DNA of 64,000 nt from Orientallactaga sibirica (GCA_036365145.1 JAEOAD010000035.1:5721501-5785500); one strand, 5' to 3'; positions 31,100 through 43,014 are shown, counted from the stretch's first letter. The notes: generated by a model not told the origin, from the letters alone. Numbers and translations are program-made.

Positions 31100-31307
31100 T
31101 TATTTTGGTTATTAGAAAGGGAGAGAGAGAAAAAGAGAGAGAGAGAGCAGAGAGAATGGGTACACCACGGCCTCTAGACAGAGTAAACGAACTCGAGATG
31201 TATGTGCCACCTTGTGCTTCTGGCTTTTACATGGATATTGGGGAATCAAACCTGGTCCTTAGGCTTCACAGGCCAGGACCTTAACTGCTAAGTCATTTCT
31301 CCAGCCC
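31100..31307 (-). mobile_element. SINE-A with target duplication
   Basis: Antisense, ending CTAAGTCATTTCTCCAGCCC. Flanked by CCTATAGATTTTT and CTTATAGATTTTT. Confidence 0.9.
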
Positions 31308-31615
31308 CACCTTATAGATTTTTAATGCCACTTTGGCTTTCTCATTTCCTTTCTCCTTTCATCAATATAACTTGCTGTTAGTAAAGTAGAGTATTTGCTG
31401 ACTCAATTTGTCCCTTTTCTTGTGCACTTAAAATACTGTTGCAGAACTGGAATGAACCTTCATCAGTCAGCCAGTCCAATTTTCTAATTTAGACACACTC
31501 ATATAACTTCTGTCCCAGAGGACATGTGGCCTTTGCAGGAACATTCAAAGTGACAGAGGTGTTGTGGCTTGATTGCCTCAAGAACTCAGATAGAATTTTA
31601 AAAAAGGCTTAGGGA
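31308..31615. other. Unassigned DNA
   Basis: 31440-31560 may be a faint old repeat; no exon recognised. Confidence 0.35.
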
Positions 31616-31616
31616 G

Positions 31617-31863
31617 GGCTGGAGAGATGGCTTAGCGGTTAAGGCGCTTGCCCGCTAAGCCTAAGAACGTCAGTTCCAATCTCCAGGTCCCACATTTAGC
31701 CAGATGCAAAGTGACACACAATGCTGCACTTGACCACAAGGGGGCGCACCCATCTGGATTTCCTTCACAGTGGCTGAGAGGCTGCTGGCACGCCCATCTC
31801 TGTCTTCCTCTCCCCATTTCTCTGTGTCTCTCCCTAAAATAAAAATAAATATTAAAAAAAAAG
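31617..31863 (+). mobile_element. SINE-B
   Basis: Sense: GGGCTGGAGAGATGGCTTAG, GACCACAAGGGGGCGCACCC, GAGGCTGCTGGCACGCCCAT, A-rich tail. Confidence 0.93.
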
Positions 31864-31865
31864 GT

Positions 31866-32063
31866 TCAGGGAGTTGGCTCAGTGGTTAAATAGGCTTGCA
31901 ATGCCTGTTGGCCTGGTTTTGATTCCCTCAGTACCCACATAAAGTGAGATACAAAGTGGCATATGTGTTTGGAGTTGGTTTACAGTGGCATTCATTCTCT
32001 CTCTCCCGCTCTTGCTCCCTCTCATTCTGATTGCAAATAAATAAATAAACAATATTTAAAAAG
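31866..32063 (+). mobile_element. SINE-A, diverged
   Basis: Follows the SINE-B tail directly. TTCAGGGAGTTGGCTCAGTG head, AGATACAAAGTGGCATATG middle, (AAAT)n end. Confidence 0.82.
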
Positions 32064-32719
32064 AAATCTGGGTTGCATGATGCTAGTACACAAGCCCTGC
32101 ACCTGGATGCTGTAGGTGTCAGCATCCTTTGTAATTGTCCACATGTTCTTACAGGATGAGGCAGCAAACTTACTATTACTTCTTATATGGTGGACATCAG
32201 CATATACTATTATTGAAGTTCCAAATTGTATTAAAATTTGAGACACATCTTGCTCTTTTATTAAGTATTTAATTAGCTAAAGCTCTCATAGTGTTTGTAG
32301 GTACTCTCCACTGGTCTAATGTCTTGTCCTGGTACTAGTGGTTTTTAAATGGAAATGTAGGACTTTTACATATATTTCGTTTCCTCTTACCTGTCCATGC
32401 TATGGTGACATATTTTGGTGCTCATTTTTTTACTCATTTGTTAGTAATTCTTTTTAGCTTTGTGTCCCACTTTTGTAATACTGTTCCTTAAAGCTTCTGT
32501 TGAGTCAGGGTTGGTTTGGGTTGATATTGTGATTAATGATTAATGCTCAGTGTGTATTCCTCGTGTTGCTGGTGTTGATGTGGTGCTGAAAGAACTGAAA
32601 TAAACATAGCCATCTGAGCATGTCTTTAATGCTGTCATATTTTAAAGAGCTTAAAATTTCCAGGTATTAATTAACCCTGGTTTAAGAAGGAACAATTTGA
32701 TTCTCACTGTTTAATGTAT
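32064..32719. other. Unassigned DNA
   Basis: AT-rich unique sequence; nothing recognised. Confidence 0.4.
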
Positions 32720-33030
32720 CCACTAGGTCTCTAGAGAAGCAGAATAAATTCGCAAGCAGCATATGTGCATTTTGTTAAGGATTTATTTGAAGGAATTGGC
32801 ACATCCAGTTGTAGGGAGTGTCAAGTACAACAGTTGTGTCAGGCTGGAAATGCAGAGAGGAGCTGCTGATTCTGTAGTCTTGAGACAATTCTTTCCCGGA
32901 AACCTCAGTTTTTAAAAACTCTTAAGACCTCAGCTGATTAGTTAGGTCCCACACACTTTCCCCAGAATAATCTAAAATCAGCTGGTAACAGATTTTAATC
33001 ACATGTACAAAATACCTTCATAGCAACACC
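32720..33030. mobile_element. Old mammalian interspersed repeat
   Basis: GGTCTCTAGAGAAGCAGAAT, GAAGGAATTGGCACATCCAG, GGAAACCTCAGTTTTTAAAA and AATACCTTCATAGCAACACC follow the order of a widespread ancient repeat (LTR or L1 3' end). I recognise the pattern but cannot name it. Confidence 0.5.
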
Positions 33031-33232
33031 TGCCTGCCCTTTTGTTGAAACTGTTAACAGTGATGGTTCCTATTCATGGCTCATGCACTGGAATGCAGGC
33101 TCTGTCCTGGATTTAATATCTGATTCAATTCTCTCAACAGTTCTGGTAGATAGAAGATAGATGTATGTGTTTCACTACTGGAGAGATTACGTACTTTGTC
33201 TCATGTTGTATTACTATCAATGATGGAGTTGA

Positions 33233-33404
33233 TTTAAAAATTACTTATTTATTTGTATATGTGCATGCATGTGCCAGGACCTCTTGCTGCTGCAAAGGAA
33301 CACTAGATGCTTGTACCACTTTCTGCCTCTGGCTTACAGGCGTTGAACCTGGGCTGGCAGTTTTGTAAGCCAGCACCTTTAACCTGTGAGCCATCTTTCC
33401 AGCC
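33233..33404 (-). mobile_element. SINE-A, diverged
   Basis: ATTACTTATTTATTTGTATA, GCCAGGACCTCTTGCTGCTG, ending GTGAGCCATCTTTCCAGCC. GATGGAGTTGATTTAAAA before and GATGGGGCTGATATTAAA after look like a diverged target duplication. Confidence 0.8.
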
Positions 33405-34392
33405 AGATGGGGCTGATATTAAAGCCCTTTTCTTAAGTGCACATTGATATGTCTCAGTGCCCAAACCTAACACTCTTTAGAGTTTGCAGCATGTTGGTTC
33501 GAGACATTGTCTTTGATCTGTGCATTCCCATAAAGGTTTAGTCCATGTGCTTTACTTTAAAAGTTTGTTAAAGGCAGCCAGTTTATTATTGATCAATTTA
33601 TCAAGGATGCTGCCACAGTTAGTGTAGCATCAAGTGTAGCTGACATTACTGGATGCTGTGGGAATACTTGTTGTATGGACGAAGGCAACAGTACAACGTG
33701 AGGTGGCAGTAATGCAAAGGATATCCACCTAAAAATTCACTTCTATTGGAATGTGAGGTTGGAGCGTTTCTCATATTACAGCACGCTGCAGGGCAGGGCT
33801 AGAATCCAAACTTTGATTAAAATCACCCCAACTCTTTTTTTCTTGGCTCTACAACCACAAGTTATTGGCAGGTGAAAGGAATAATGGAAAGTAATAATGA
33901 ATTCATTTCCATCTGCTGCAAAAACTTGTTTTTAGACAGTTTTATTCGTTTTCAACCTAGGCCACTTTGAAATGTGGTAAATTAGTGGCTATCAAGTAAG
34001 CAGTTATTAGATTTCTACCCTAGAAGCTTGTGCAGGTGATACTGATGGCTGCCAGTTACCACTTAGGGCTCAGATGGTTCGTCCCTGGGGGTAGAGGTGG
34101 TATTAAAAATGTAAGTATTAGGTCTTTCCTTTGCATTCTCAACTCTTAAGTTTTATACATCAGTTTTACTTTCCCAAATACTGCTTAGGTTTTCTTATTC
34201 TGTCATAGTCAAATGCACTGATTTAGCCAGCCTACCGTATGTACAAATGACAGAACACCATACAATTTTGCTAATTTAATCCCCATTTTTGTCCTTTTAG
34301 GGCAGAGCCTCACATATGCTGGCAAGTACCTGGTCACTGAGATGCTCAGCCCTTATTTGTTAACTTAAAAGAGAATATTAAAAAAGGCCAAA
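33405..34392. other. Unassigned DNA
   Basis: About 1 kb of unique sequence. A donor-like AAAAAT|GTAAGTATT lies at 34111-34112, with a weak acceptor-like CCACTTAG| near 34065. The pair is unconvincing. Confidence 0.4.
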
Positions 34393-34520
34393 GCCAGGCA
34401 TGGTAAGCACTCAGGAGGCTTAAGGTAGGAAGATTGCCATGAGTTAAAGGCCAGCCTGGGCTATGGAGTGAGTTCCAGGTTAGCCAGGGATAAAGTGAGA
34501 CCTTGCTTCAAAAAAAAAAA
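34393..34520 (+). mobile_element. B1 SINE, short
   Basis: GCCAGGCATGGTAAGCACTC (an internal deletion near the start), GGATAAAGTGAGACCTTGC, poly(A). Confidence 0.8.
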
Positions 34521-34726
34521 TTTAAAAAGTAAAAGAATAATAATAAAAAAAGAAAATAAAAAAAGCCAAATGTAAATTGAACTTTTAGGACACTGATTTT
34601 ATTCCCTGGAGCCTCAGAGAATTAAACTGCTTTGAATTGCCTTTGATATATTGTCACTTTTTCTTTTACCTCCAGCAATTAAGCTGTTTGGGAGACAGAG
34701 CGAAGTCAAATAGTTGACATTTTATT

Positions 34727-34904
34727 TGACACAGAGAGAGAGGCAGATAGGGAATGGGTGTGCCAGGGCCTCTAACCATTGCAAACGAATTCCAGCTGCA
34801 TGTGCCACCATGTGCATCTGGCTTATGTGGATACTGGGGAATTGATCCTGGGTCCTTAGGCTTCACTGGCAAGTGCCTTAACCACTAAGCCTTCTCTCCA
34901 GCCC
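34727..34904 (-). mobile_element. SINE-A with target duplication
   Basis: Antisense, ending CTAAGCCTTCTCTCCAGCCC. ATAGTTGACATTTTA occurs on both sides. Confidence 0.9.
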
Positions 34905-35164
34905 CATAGTTGACATTTTAAATTTCTTTTTGACTATACTATGGTTGAGTAACGTTCATGATTTCCCTTCCTGACCATTTTAGCATTTAATACTGTAATT
35001 TGACTTTTAGTAATTAAGAGTGCTGAAATTCACTAAATAGTAACGTTTACACCAGTGTTTTAAAATTATTTTATTTTTGGTGGTTGTTTGCTCCTAGGCT
35101 TTTTTTCCCCTGAATGCTGTGAGATGGATATTAAAAACTTATGCAACATTGTTAAGGTGCTTTA

Positions 35165-35378
35165 AAAAATATTATTTATTTGCAAGCAAGGAGAGAGAGA
35201 GAGAAGAGAGACAGAGAAAGAAAGAATGGGCATGCCAGAGCCTCCAACCATTGCAAATGAATGCCAGATGCATGTACCATTGTGCCTCTGGCTTTACTTG
35301 GGTACTGGGGACTCAGTCATACCTGGGCCATTAGGCTTTGCAGGCAGCTGCCTTAACCACCGAGCATCTCTCCAGCCC
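35165..35378 (-). mobile_element. SINE-A with target duplication
   Basis: Antisense, ending CCGAGCATCTCTCCAGCCC. Flanked by TGTTAAGGTGCTTT and TGTTAAGGTACTTT. Confidence 0.9.
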
Positions 35379-35429
35379 TGTTAAGGTACTTTTTGACACT
35401 TCTGCTCATGTCTTGGAAAAGTATTTAGA

Positions 35430-35655
35430 GAATAATAATTATAAAACTATGAACAATCATTAACTATTTAGTACATGCTAATCACCGCTGTTTTACATCT
35501 GTTATGTCTCATTTAATCTTCATTGCCATCCTGTTAAGAGCCATTACACCAATTTTACAGATATAGAAACTGAGGTTATGGGAGCTGAATAGCTTGCCCA
35601 ACTTAGTAATGATTACATCTGGGATTTGAATCCAGGCAACCTGACTTCAGGGATT
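35430..35655 (-). mobile_element. MIR
   Basis: Long antisense MIR: CATTTAATCTTCATTGCCAT, TTTTACAGATATAGAAACTG, TAGCTTGCCCAACTTAGTAA, GGGATTTGAATCCAGGCAAC. One of the most complete ancient repeats in the window. Confidence 0.88.
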
Positions 35656-36097
35656 AGCTCGTGACAGCTTTGCTAGTCACCAAGTGGATGCCTTCTGTTT
35701 TATACATAATGCAGCCTTGCTCAAGCATTGCCCTATAAAATTCCCACATGCCATTTTCTATTAGACTTTGTGTGAAGGCAGGACTTTCCATTTCTGTTGT
35801 AATGAAACTTTCTTCTTCAGTTTCTTGCTTGTTGGATTCCTGCAAAGCATTTGAGCTTTTAGCATTGTACTCCAGGTCAGAGCACTGGGCCCCTAGCTCA
35901 CTTGTAGCTTTCAAGTTGACAGTAGCCAGTCTTCAGTCCCACTAGACAAAGGTTTTGCTGGGAATCATGTTATATAGTTTTGGGACAGAATTGTCATTCA
36001 AAGCATGTTTTAGGTTATGAAGAAATTAATTTTTACGCATCCTGTGTAGAAGAGAAAGAAAACAATTAAACATTAGCTACAACAATTAAAGAGAATA
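35656..36097. other. Unassigned DNA
   Basis: Opposite-strand short open frames (35654-35914 -, 35748-35945 +) have no splice or family support. Confidence 0.4.
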
Positions 36098-36098
36098 G

Positions 36099-36312
36099 AG
36101 GGCTGGAGAGATGGCTTAGCAGTTAAGGCGTTTGCTTGCGATACTTAAGGACCCAGGTTTGATTCCCCAGTATCCATGTAAGCCAGATGCACAAGGTGGC
36201 ACAAGTGTCTGGAGTTTGTTTGTAGTGACTAGAGGCCCTAGCATGCCCATTCTCTATCTGCCTCTTTCTCGCTCTCAAATAAATGGATAAAAGAATTAAA
36301 ATTAAAAAAATA
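36099..36312 (+). mobile_element. SINE-A
   Basis: GGGCTGGAGAGATGGCTTAG, AGATGCACAAGGTGGCACAA, CAAATAAATGGATAAAAG. AAAGAGAATAGAG before and AAAAGAGGATAGA after are a likely target duplication. Confidence 0.9.
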
Positions 36313-36533
36313 TGAAATAAAAAGAGGATAGATTGTATGTGTGTTATTGAATTAAAAGTGTTTTCTTTTGCATTTTCTGTCCTTAGAGTCAACCTTTATT
36401 GCATTATTATTAGGAAATATGTGACTTACTGTGCTTTTACTGCACACATTAATTTTTAGAGCACAGTTGCTACCCATAAAATAATCTTTGTATAAGTTGT
36501 CATTTTTTGTGTCTTGCATTTTAGGATTACATT

Positions 36534-36680
36534 CTTTTTTTTTTTTTCGAGGCAGGGTCTCACTCTAGTCCAGGCTGACCTGGAATTCATTATGTAGTCT
36601 CAGGGTGGCCTTGAACTCATGGCGATCCTCCTACCTCTGCCTCCCAAATGCTGGGATTAAAGACCTCCACATCCAGCTAG
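36534..36680 (-). mobile_element. B1 SINE
   Basis: Antisense: poly(T), TCGAGGCAGGGTCTCACTCT, ending AAAGACCTCCACATCCAGC. TAGGATTAC lies on both sides as target duplication. Confidence 0.9.
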
Positions 36681-36892
36681 GATTACCTTCTTAATGTTGA
36701 CAAAATTTAATTAACTGAGGTGAGTTGCACTTTATTAAGGGGACAAATTAATAACCATCCTTTTTTCCTTTATGGAAGGAGAGATTTAGTTAGCTGTCTC
36801 CTAGCAATATCTTATATACATTGTTGTTTGCTATGGAAGGGGCATTGGACTCACATTGAACTTAATATTCCTTCTGAAAAACCTAAATCTTT

Positions 36893-36918
36893 TTTTTTTT
36901 TTTTTTTTTTTTTTTTTG

Positions 36919-36968
<50 letters not shown>

Positions 36969-37165
36969 GAAGACAGAGATGGGCGTGCCAGCAGCCTCTC
37001 AGCTGCTGCGAACGAAATCCAGATGCCTGTACCCCCTTGTGGTCAAGTGCGGCATTGCGCCCTTGCGTCACTTTACACCTGGCTAAGCGTGTGACTTGGA
37101 GATTGGAACCAGCGTTCTTAGTCTTAGGAGGTAGGCGCCTTAACTGCTAAACCATCTCTCTAGCC
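36893..37165 (-). mobile_element. SINE-B with 19-bp target duplication
   Basis: Antisense copy with 25-bp poly(T) and (GA)n. Flanked by CTGAAAAACCTAAATCTTT at 36874-36892 and again at 37166-37184, identical, so a fairly recent insertion. Confidence 0.95.
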
Positions 37166-37184
37166 CTGAAAAACCTAAATCTTT

Positions 37185-38088
37185 AAGCATAGTTTTGGAG
37201 CAAGTAATAAACTTGAGGTATTATACATTGGGTGATTTTGTTTAGAAGCTTTTCAATCCTGAATGATGAAGGAACATACAGAAGTCAAAGAGGCATAGAA
37301 CTGACTTCTAGGTTCTAGTTGTGATATTCATGATTGGAACATCTGATTCAGCAACATAAAATAAAACCAATAACCTGTGGTCAGTTGAATATACTTCAGT
37401 CTCATAAAATGAAGAGGAAGGAAAAAGGCTTTTGTGCATTTTTGTGTCATGTACTGTACTAGTGTTATGGGAATTTGGGGTCTTTGAGAGTAACAGTCTT
37501 TCTTTGTTCTTGGTTGGGCTTTTAACTCAGCAATTAGGGTGCTGGATGCTCAGAGTTACATAATACTTCCTCTCTAGGTTGTTGTCTTGTGAATTTGAAG
37601 AACAAAATCTGTGGACCACAGAGGGTGAGATTTAGTGAGATTTTATTTAGAGCTTAAGAGGAAGAAATAAGGCAGCACTCCTGTGTAGCAGGAGGGGTCC
37701 CCAGAAATGAGATACCATTAAGCAAGCTTTATTTTAAGAAAGAAATTATAGCAGAAAGCTCTTGGCTTACGAAGAGTCCCAAGTGAACGATCCTCATGGC
37801 AACTGCAGTTTCTTAGGAATAAGGCTTCACTGGATGGAGCTATGAGCTAGTTAGTCCAGTTCCCATGTCAGGTATCCCAGTTCCTTGCAGTCTTAGTCAC
37901 ATCCTAGTTTCTAGGGAAGGGGAACTCCTGTAGGGAAAATGAGGTAAGGAAAACCAGATCTTTCCTCTCTCCTGTTACAGGCTCAAGGATATTTCCTGTT
38001 TTTAGCCAAGAGAAAAAGCTTTTACTTTTGGGGCTTGTTACCCACAACTACCTAGCAATTTCTATCTCTTTCATTACTAGGTATATTG
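37185..38088. other. Unassigned DNA
   Basis: About 0.9 kb. 37600-38060 has an LTR-like feel (a purine-rich part, then a pyrimidine-rich part) but nothing I can name. No exon recognised. Confidence 0.35.
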
Positions 38089-38400
38089 TGCTCACATGTT
38101 AATTTAAACCTGAGGCTAAAAACATTTTATTGTTATCCCTTTTATAAAGGTGACAAAACTGAAAGTTTAAAAGTAGAGTAATTAGAGCTAGGCATGGTGA
38201 CACATGCCTACAATCCCAGCTCTTGGGAAGTGGAGTCAGGAGGATCAGGAGTTCAAGGCAGGGGCTCTGGAGTCATTTGAGGTCGGCGTGTACTACATGA
38301 GACCCTGTCTCAAAACACCTAGAAAATAAAAGGATGGCTTGTCTGTGGTTAAAAGTAAGATTTGCAAAGCTGGAATTTCAGTACAGGAATAGCCGATTCA
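38089..38400 (-). mobile_element. MIR-class fragment split by a B1
   Basis: CTTTTATAAAGGTGACAAAA on the left of the B1 and GCAAAGCTGGAATTTCAGTA on the right are consecutive parts of an antisense MIR-type core. Confidence 0.5.
38189..38324 (+). mobile_element. B1-like SINE, diverged
   Basis: GCTAGGCATGGTGACACATG, AATCCCAGCTCTTGGGAAG, GAGACCCTGTCTCAAAAC. Confidence 0.8.
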
Positions 38401-38473
38401 GTGCGTGTATTCTTTCTACTATATCCTAAACTTCCTTGTCTCTTTCTTTTCTCATTCCATTTTCTTTCTTTCT

Positions 38474-38624
38474 TTGGTTTTTCAAGGTAGAGTTTTCTTT
38501 TAGTTTAGGCTGATCTGGAATTCACTATGTAGTCTTGGGGTGGCCTCAAACTCACAGAGATCCCCCTACCTCTAGAGGCCTCCAGAGTGCTGTGATTAAA
38601 GGTATGAGCCACCACGCCCAGCAA
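38474..38624 (-). mobile_element. B1 SINE
   Basis: Antisense: (TTTC)n, GGTTTTTCAAGGTAGAGTTT, ending ATGAGCCACCACGCCCAGC. Confidence 0.88.
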
Positions 38625-38809
38625 TCATGCCATTCTTTCCTCTTCAACTCTGTTGCAACTTTCTGTTCTGTTTTTCTCTATATCATTCCTTCTTCTATCT
38701 TTCTTCCTTTTTATCCTAGAAATGTCAATATTCATAAAAGTTAAATGCAAATACCATCTTTTCATGAGCAGTAAAAGTCAACTTTCTCTGATATCAACTA
38801 TTTTTTTAA

Positions 38810-38998
38810 GTTTTATTTTTATTTATTTATTTGAAAGAGAGAGAGAGAATAGGCACACTAGGTCCTCCGGCCACTGCAAATGAACTCCATATGTATGCAC
38901 CCTCCTTGTGTATCTGGCTAACGTGGGTCCTGGGGAATCGAACCTGGGTCCTTTGCTCTGCAGGCAAGTCTTAATCTCTAAGCCATCCCTCCAGCCCA
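38810..38998 (-). mobile_element. SINE-A with target duplication
   Basis: Antisense, ending CTAAGCCATCCCTCCAGCCC. TATCAACTATTTTT before and TATAAACTATTTTT after. Confidence 0.92.
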
Positions 38999-40220
38999 TA
39001 TAAACTATTTTTATCAGATATATAGTTCTTGAATTGTCATCTTTTAGCTTCAGAAATAAGTGTTTAGAGTTATCCATTAGCATTTACCCCACTTCTGTCT
39101 GCTTCCATTCTTTCATGTATATTAGCCTTAAGATGAAGTGCTTTACTATTTATTTACACACTCCCATCCCCGGAATAGCTTCATGTGTGATGGTTTAGTT
39201 TTGGTCTCTCCACTTTGTGTAGGCTTTGAGTTTTGCCCCCCTTTACCCTATTTACTGCAGCACTCCTTCTATCAAATTCTCTGTAGTACTATGCAGATTC
39301 CATGGGGCAGGTTGGCTTAGAACCAACCAACTCACTTTAGGTTTCTATCTTTTCTTTCCCTTCCTTCTTCTCCCTTTTTTCCTCCCCTTTCTATCTCTTG
39401 TTTTTGACAGGGTCCACTTTGTAGTCCTGGCTTACTTCGAACTTGCTGCAATCCTTATCCTGAGTGCGGGGCTTGTAGACATTTACCACGAATTGGTGCT
39501 TTCTTATGATTTCTGACCTTCTTATACTTTATTTCTGGCACTGTTACACATTTTATACTCAAGAGACTTTTAAAATGCTTCATCTGTAGTTTAGGTGATC
39601 TCCAGCCAAGTATCAACAGAGCCCGGGGAGGAAGACAGTGATGGGGAGAGGACTTTTATTTTAGTTCAGCATACCCATTCCTAGTAACGGGCAAACTTCT
39701 TTCATTGAGAATCATAAATACAAACATTTGTTGAAAGGAGAAGCTCCAGATAACTTCCAAAAGAACATTTAAGAGCTTCTCTTTTTGGAACTTTAGCAAG
39801 GAGGTAGAGGTAGAAATCTGAGACCATGTCTCCTAGCGGGCCCTGCAGCATTGTCTCCGAGGAGCAGACTTAGAATGCCTTGTTCTCAGAGGGCCAGGAT
39901 GCCAGTGGAAAGCTCAGGTAGAGCAAAGGCTCCATGATGATTTATGACAGTAAGCTTGAAATTACCATGAACATGTCAAAACTTGTTCCTTTTGGAATTT
40001 TGAAAAGTTTGTTCAGAGGATTTAGCTTCTTAATGAAGCTTTAAAACCATAACCTTACTTCAGTCAGTTCTTGATAAATGAGGTTTTTAATATGTTTCTG
40101 GAGGCATCTTGGGTGTAAAAATGGTTTTCCTATCTTACAAAAAACTTCTGCAAGAGGTTTTCATGCATTTTTCAGTGAAAAAATTTTCTAGTAAAAGTAA
40201 TGTCTAAGAATCAGGGAGTC
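38999..40220. other. Mostly unassigned DNA with one B1 relic
   Basis: 39400-39500 (GACAGGGTCCACTTTGTAGT, CTGAGTGCGGGGCTTGTAG) looks like a very old antisense B1. The rest is unique, without convincing exons. Confidence 0.4.
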
Positions 40221-41179
40221 CTGTAGTCACTGCTCAGGCCAGAGGTCCTTCTCAGTGTGCACATAAAACTGTCCTTCCATGTGTATGTGTGTGTACATGT
40301 GTGTATGTGTATAGTCACTGCACAGCCCAGTGCTCCTTCTCAGTGTGCACAGTAAAACTGTCCTTCCATGTGTATGTGTGTGTACATGTGTGTATGTGTA
40401 TAGTCACTGCACAGCCCAGTGCTCCTTCTCAGTGTGCACAGTAAAACTGTCCTTCCATGTGTGTGTATACATGTGTGTCCTTCCATGTGTGTGTATATGT
40501 GTGTATATATGTATAGTCACTGCACAGCCCAGTGCTCCTTCTCAGTGTGCACAGTAAAACTGTCCTTCCATGTGTGTGTGTGTACATGTGTGTATACGTG
40601 TGTATATATGTATAGTCACTGCACAGCCCAGTGCTCCTTCTCAGTGTGCACAGTAAAACTGTCCTTCCATGTGTGTGTGTACATGTGTGTGTCTCAGTGT
40701 GCACAGTAAAACTGTCCTTCCATGTGTGTGTGTGTGTATATATATCACTATAGTCACTGCACAGCCCAGTGCTCCTTCTCAGTGTGCACAGTAAAACTGT
40801 CCTTCCATGTGTGTGTGTGTACATGTGTGTATGTGTATAGTCACTGCACAGCCCAGTGCTCCTTCTCAGTGTGCACAGTAAAACTGTCCTTCCATGTGTG
40901 TGTGTACATGTGTGTGTACATGTGTATATATGTATAGTCACTGCACAGCCCAGTGCTCCTTCTCAGTGTGCACAGTAAAACTGTCCTTCCGTGTGTGTGT
41001 GTGTATACATGTGTGTGTACATGTGTATATATGTATAGTCACTGCACAGCCCAGTGCTCCTTCTCAGTGTGCACAGTAAAACTGTCCTTCCTAGTGTGAG
41101 CGTGTGTGTGTGTGTGTGTGTGTGTGGTCATTGCTCAGCCCAGTGCTCCTTTGTAGTACGTGCAGTAAAACTGTCCTTC

Positions 41180-41188
<9 letters not shown>
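40221..41188 (+). repeat. TG-rich minisatellite, ~85-110-bp units (about 10)
   Basis: Each unit has a conserved ~55-bp block, starting TAGTCACTGCACAGCCCAGT and containing CTTCTCAGTGTGCACAGTAA and AACTGTCCTTCC, followed by a variable TG/TACATG spacer. Unit starts fall near 40313, 40402, 40515, 40614, 40749, 40838, 40936 and 41036. An isolated half-unit lies at 40690-40720. Length differences come from the TG spacer. The repeated open frames here are artefacts. Confidence 0.95.
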
Positions 41189-41216
<28 letters not shown>

Positions 41217-42791
41217 GTGTGTGTTTAGGTGTTGTAACTGTCCTTCCTAATGTATGTGCATGTGTAGGTGTGTGTGTTTAGGTGTAGTAACTAATTCCTA
41301 GTGTGTGAGTGTGTGTGTGTGTGCATGTGTGCATGTGTGTTTAGGTGTAGTAACTGTCCTTCCTAGTATGTGTGTGTGTTTAGGTGTAGTAAATGTCCTT
41401 CCTAGTGTGTGTGTGCGTGTGTACATGTGTGTGTGTTTAGGTGTAGTAGCTGTCCTTCCTAGTGTGTGTGTACATGTGTGTGTGTTTAGGTGTAGTAAAT
41501 GTCCTTCCTAGTATGTGTGTGCGTGTGTACATGTGTGTGTGTTTATATGTAGTAACTGTCCTTCCTAGTGTGTGTGTACATGTGTGTGTGTTTATATGTA
41601 GTAACTGACCTTCCTAATGTGTGTGCGTGTGTACATGTGTGTGTGTTTAGGTGTAGTAACTGACCTTCCTAGTGTGTGTGCATGTGTACATGTGTGTGTT
41701 TAGGTGTAGCAGCTGTCCTAGTGTGTGTGCATGTGTACGTGTGTGTGTTTATATGTAGTAACTGACCTTCCTACTGTGTGTGTGTGTGTACATGTGTGTG
41801 TGTAGAGGTGTAGTAACTGACCTTCCTAGTGTGTGTGCATGTGTACATGTGTGTGTTTAGGTGTAGCAGCTGTCCTAGTGTGTGTGCGTGTGTACATGTT
41901 TGTGTGTTTAGGTGTAGCAACTGTCCTTCCTAGTGTGTGTGCGTGTGTACATGTGTGTGTGTTTAGGTGTAGTAACTGTCCTTCCTAGTGTGTGTGTGAG
42001 TGTGTACATGTGTGTGTTTATATTAGTAACTGTCCTTCCTAGTGTGTGTGCATGTGTACATGTGTACGTGTGTGTGTTTAGGTGTAGTAACTGTCATTCC
42101 TAGTGTGTGTGCGTGTGTATGTTTAGGTGTAATAACTGTACTTCCTAGTGTGTGTGTATATGTGTGTGTGTTTAGGTGTAGTAACTGTCCTTCATGGTGT
42201 GTGTGTGTGTACATGTGTGTGTGTGTTTAGGTGTAGTAACTGTCCTTCATGGTGTGTGTGCATGTATATGTTTGTGTGTGTTTAGGTGTAGTAACTCCTT
42301 CCTAGTGTGTGTGTGCTTGTGTATGTGTGTTTGTGTTTAGGTGTAGTAACTCCTTCCTAGTGTGTGTGTGCATGTGTACATGTGTTTGTGTTTAGGTGTA
42401 GTAACTCCTTCCTAGTGTGTGTGTGCTTGTGTATGTGTGTTTGTGTTTAGGTGTAGTAACTCCTTCCTAGTGTGTGTGTGCATGTGTACATGTGTTTGTG
42501 TTTAGGTGTAGTAACTCCTTCCTAGTGTGTGTGTGTGCGTGTGTACTGGTGTGTGTTTGTCTAGGTGTAGTAACTGTCCTTCTAGTGTGTGTGTGTGTGT
42601 ATATGTTTGTGTTTGTTTAGGTGTAGTAACTCCTTCCTAGTGTGTGTGTGCATGTGTATGTGTGTTTGTGTTTAGGTGTAGTAACTCCTTCCTAGTGTGT
42701 GTGTGTGTTTAGGTGTAGTAACTGTCCTTCCTAGTGCGTATGTGCGTTTGTACTTGTGTGTGTGTGTGTTTAGATGTAGTAACTGTCCTTC

Positions 42792-42828
<37 letters not shown>

Positions 42829-42842
42829 AGGTGTAGCATCTG
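41189..42842 (+). repeat. TG-rich minisatellite, ~45-65-bp units (about 30)
   Basis: Shares CTGTCCTTCC with the array to its left but has a different core: TTTAGGTGTAGTAACTGTCC, then TTCCTAGTGTGTGTG and a spacer of TG, GCATGTG and TACATG. Late units (42285-42720) lose the TGTCC and read GTAGTAACTCCTTCCTAG. It ends in a (TG)n at 42799-42826. Confidence 0.95.
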
Positions 42843-43014
42843 AGCTGTATATTTAGGTTTTTTCTTATTCTCCTCATTTAGCAATAAATTTTGCAAGGAC
42901 ATCTCCAAATAGAAAACAATTTAGGAGCAGTGTTTCTTGCATTATTTTTCTCATGCATTGGAATGTTATCACCTTGAAATATTATCTCCTGTATAGGATG
43001 TTTTTCTTTGCTTA
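42843..43014. other. Unassigned DNA
   Basis: Nothing recognised. Confidence 0.35.

Noticed and set aside
34010..34112. Exon ending at AAAAAT|GTAAGTATT
   Set aside because: The donor is fair, but the only acceptor candidates lack a pyrimidine tract.
36720..37094. 124-codon frame
   Set aside because: It runs through poly(T) and an antisense SINE-B.
40330..42230. Cysteine/valine-rich and histidine/threonine-rich open frames, up to 170 codons
   Set aside because: Direct translations of TG/CA minisatellites; they repeat with the units and appear on both strands.
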